Below are positions 32,301 to 35,576 of a stretch of DNA of 35,576 nucleotides, in pieces (the first letter of the stretch is position 1; each line of letters opens with the position of its first letter). The stretch comes from Alphaproteobacteria bacterium (lineage in GTDB: Bacteria > Pseudomonadota > Alphaproteobacteria > Sphingomonadales > JAKSBY01). The position numbers and the translations under genes were made by a program. The notes beneath the pieces were generated by a model, which worked only from the letters and a program-made list of their open reading frames with translations, ran no database searches and was not told where the DNA came from. The stretch spans positions 1 through 35,576 of the forward strand of contig JAJFIV010000019.1 of assembly GCA_021774625.1 (NCBI GenBank). Direction: 5' to 3'.

Positions 32301-32360
32301 AGACGGGTCTCTTCAGGAAGCATGGGTTGCTTTCTGAAGTTGTTTTTTTAAGACCTGTCT
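32301..32360 (+). terminator. terminator-like hairpin in the rpsL leader (possible attenuator)
   Basis: CTTCAGGAAGCA (32311-32322) pairs with TGCTTTCTGAAG (32328-32339) over 12 positions with one G-T wobble, followed by TTGTTTTTTT. An outer pair AGACGGGTCT/AGACCTGTCT (32301-32310/32351-32360) can extend the stem. It lies between the promoter and the rpsL start, where a terminator must be conditional for the operon to be expressed. Confidence 0.65.
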
Positions 32361-32405
32361 TTCCCTGTGTCTGAACCACAGGGGCTTGAAATATTGGGAA
32401 TAGGC

Positions 32406-32777
32406 ATGCCGACCATTAACCAGTTGATCAGAAAGCCGCGGAAGAAGCCGGTCGTCCGTAACAAGGTTCCGGCGCTTGACGCCTGCCCGCAAAAGCGCGG
32501 CGTCTGCACCCGTGTTTACACGACCACGCCGAAAAAGCCGAACTCCGCGCTGCGTAAGGTCGCGCGCGTGCGCCTGACCAACTCTGTTGAGGCGACGGCT
32601 TATATCCCTGGCGAGGGCCATAATCTGCAGGAGCATTCGGTTGTTCTGATCAGAGGGGGCCGCGTGAAGGATTTGCCGGGTGTCCGCTATCATATCCTCC
32701 GGGGCGTGCTTGACACCCAAGGCGTGTCGGACCGCCGTCAAAGCCGTTCGAAATATGGCGCCAAACGGCCGAAATAA
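32406..32777 (+). CDS. rpsL: 30S ribosomal protein S12
   Basis: This 123-residue decoding-centre protein begins at ATG 32406 ([14 protein letters not shown]), after a GGGAATAGG sequence; the frame is open 13 codons further upstream but without family similarity. The conserved blocks [17 protein letters not shown] and [29 protein letters not shown] carry the wild-type lysines corresponding to Lys42 and Lys87, so no streptomycin-resistance change is visible. It is the first gene of the str operon, with rpsG 26 bases downstream. Confidence 0.97.
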   Translation: MPTINQLIRKPRKKPVVRNKVPALDACPQKRGVCTRVYTTTPKKPNSALRKVARVRLTNSVEATAYIPGEGHNLQEHSVVLIRGGRVKDLPGVRYHILRGVLDTQGVSDRRQSRSKYGAKRPK

Positions 32778-32791
32778 CGTAGAAGCTTTAG

Positions 32792-33274
<483 letters not shown>

Positions 33275-33292
33275 GCGCAAGGATCGTTAATT

Positions 33293-35368
<2,076 letters not shown>

Positions 35369-35435
35369 CCCAGTAATTTTTTGAACGAACTGCCGGCCAG
35401 CGCCGGAATGAGAGAAGAAAGAAGGAACGAACGAG

Positions 35436-35576
35436 ATGTCGAAAGCGAAGTTTGAGCGGACCAAGCCGCACTGCAATATCGGGACGATTGGTCATGTTGA
35501 TCATGGGAAGACGACGCTGACGGCGGCGATTACGAAGGTATTGGCGGAGTCTGGGGGCGCGGAGTTCACGGACTAT
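35436..35576 (+). CDS. tuf: elongation factor Tu, N-terminal part (runs off the window edge)
   Basis: The first 47 codons of EF-Tu are present. It begins [19 protein letters not shown], with the P-loop GHVDHGKTT (19-27) that binds GTP when the factor delivers aminoacyl-tRNA. The ATG at 35436 follows GAAGGAACGAACGAG and is 67 bases after fusA, the usual end of the str operon. The codon choice differs from the genes before it: all five alanines are GCG and six of seven threonines are ACG, whereas fusA prefers GCC and ACC. The rest lies outside the window. Confidence 0.96.
   Translation, partial: MSKAKFERTKPHCNIGTIGHVDHGKTTLTAAITKVLAESGGAEFTDY

Overview
The window looks like a chromosomal segment of an alphaproteobacterium of moderate GC content. 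Supporting signs are the tRNA-Trp–secE–nusG–rplKAJL–rpoBC–rpsL–rpsG–fusA–tuf order, a MetH split into two proteins, an ArsR/methyltransferase fusion regulator beside metF, a speF-type leader region before ornithine decarboxylase, and the MlaA and EttA sequences. I cannot fix the order or genus from sequence alone.

Layout. (1) 1-88: 5' end of an IS5-like transposase, cut by the window edge. (2) 182-5178: cobalamin riboswitch and a btuB-btuF-btuC-btuD-type vitamin B12 uptake operon with stop/start overlaps. (3) 5224-7877: polyamine operon, with a long structured leader holding a 44-codon upstream ORF, then ornithine decarboxylase and a deoxyhypusine-synthase-like protein. (4) 7939-9790: a REP-like inverted repeat, ettA, and a 32-bp perfect palindrome at its stop codon. 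(5) 9881-12439: a possible 38-aa membrane peptide, then mlaA and an M18 aminopeptidase with a signal peptide on the minus strand. (6) 12566-18265: a 20-bp palindromic operator, SahR-like regulator, metF, metH N-part, metH C-part and a terminator. (7) 18266-19747: a small accessory patch with a solitary MazF/PemK-type toxin gene, direct repeats that partly copy the metH 3' end, and an unrecognised Tat-signal protein. (8) 19996-35576: tRNA-Trp and the secE-nusG, ribosomal protein, RNA polymerase and str operons, ending inside tuf.

How the genes work together. The B12 operon imports the cofactor needed by the split, cobalamin-dependent MetH. MetF supplies its methyl-tetrahydrofolate, and the SahR-like protein probably represses the methionine operon according to S-adenosylhomocysteine level. 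ODC and the DHS-like protein form a two-gene polyamine route. From 20037 on the genes are translation and transcription housekeeping, where the interest lies in leader RNAs and attenuator-like hairpins between genes.

I found no clearly new multi-gene defence or mobile system. The best candidates for undescribed biology are the upstream ORF with competing hairpins before ornithine decarboxylase, the ODC/DHS-like pair, the accessory patch after metH, and the terminator-like hairpin in the rpsL leader.
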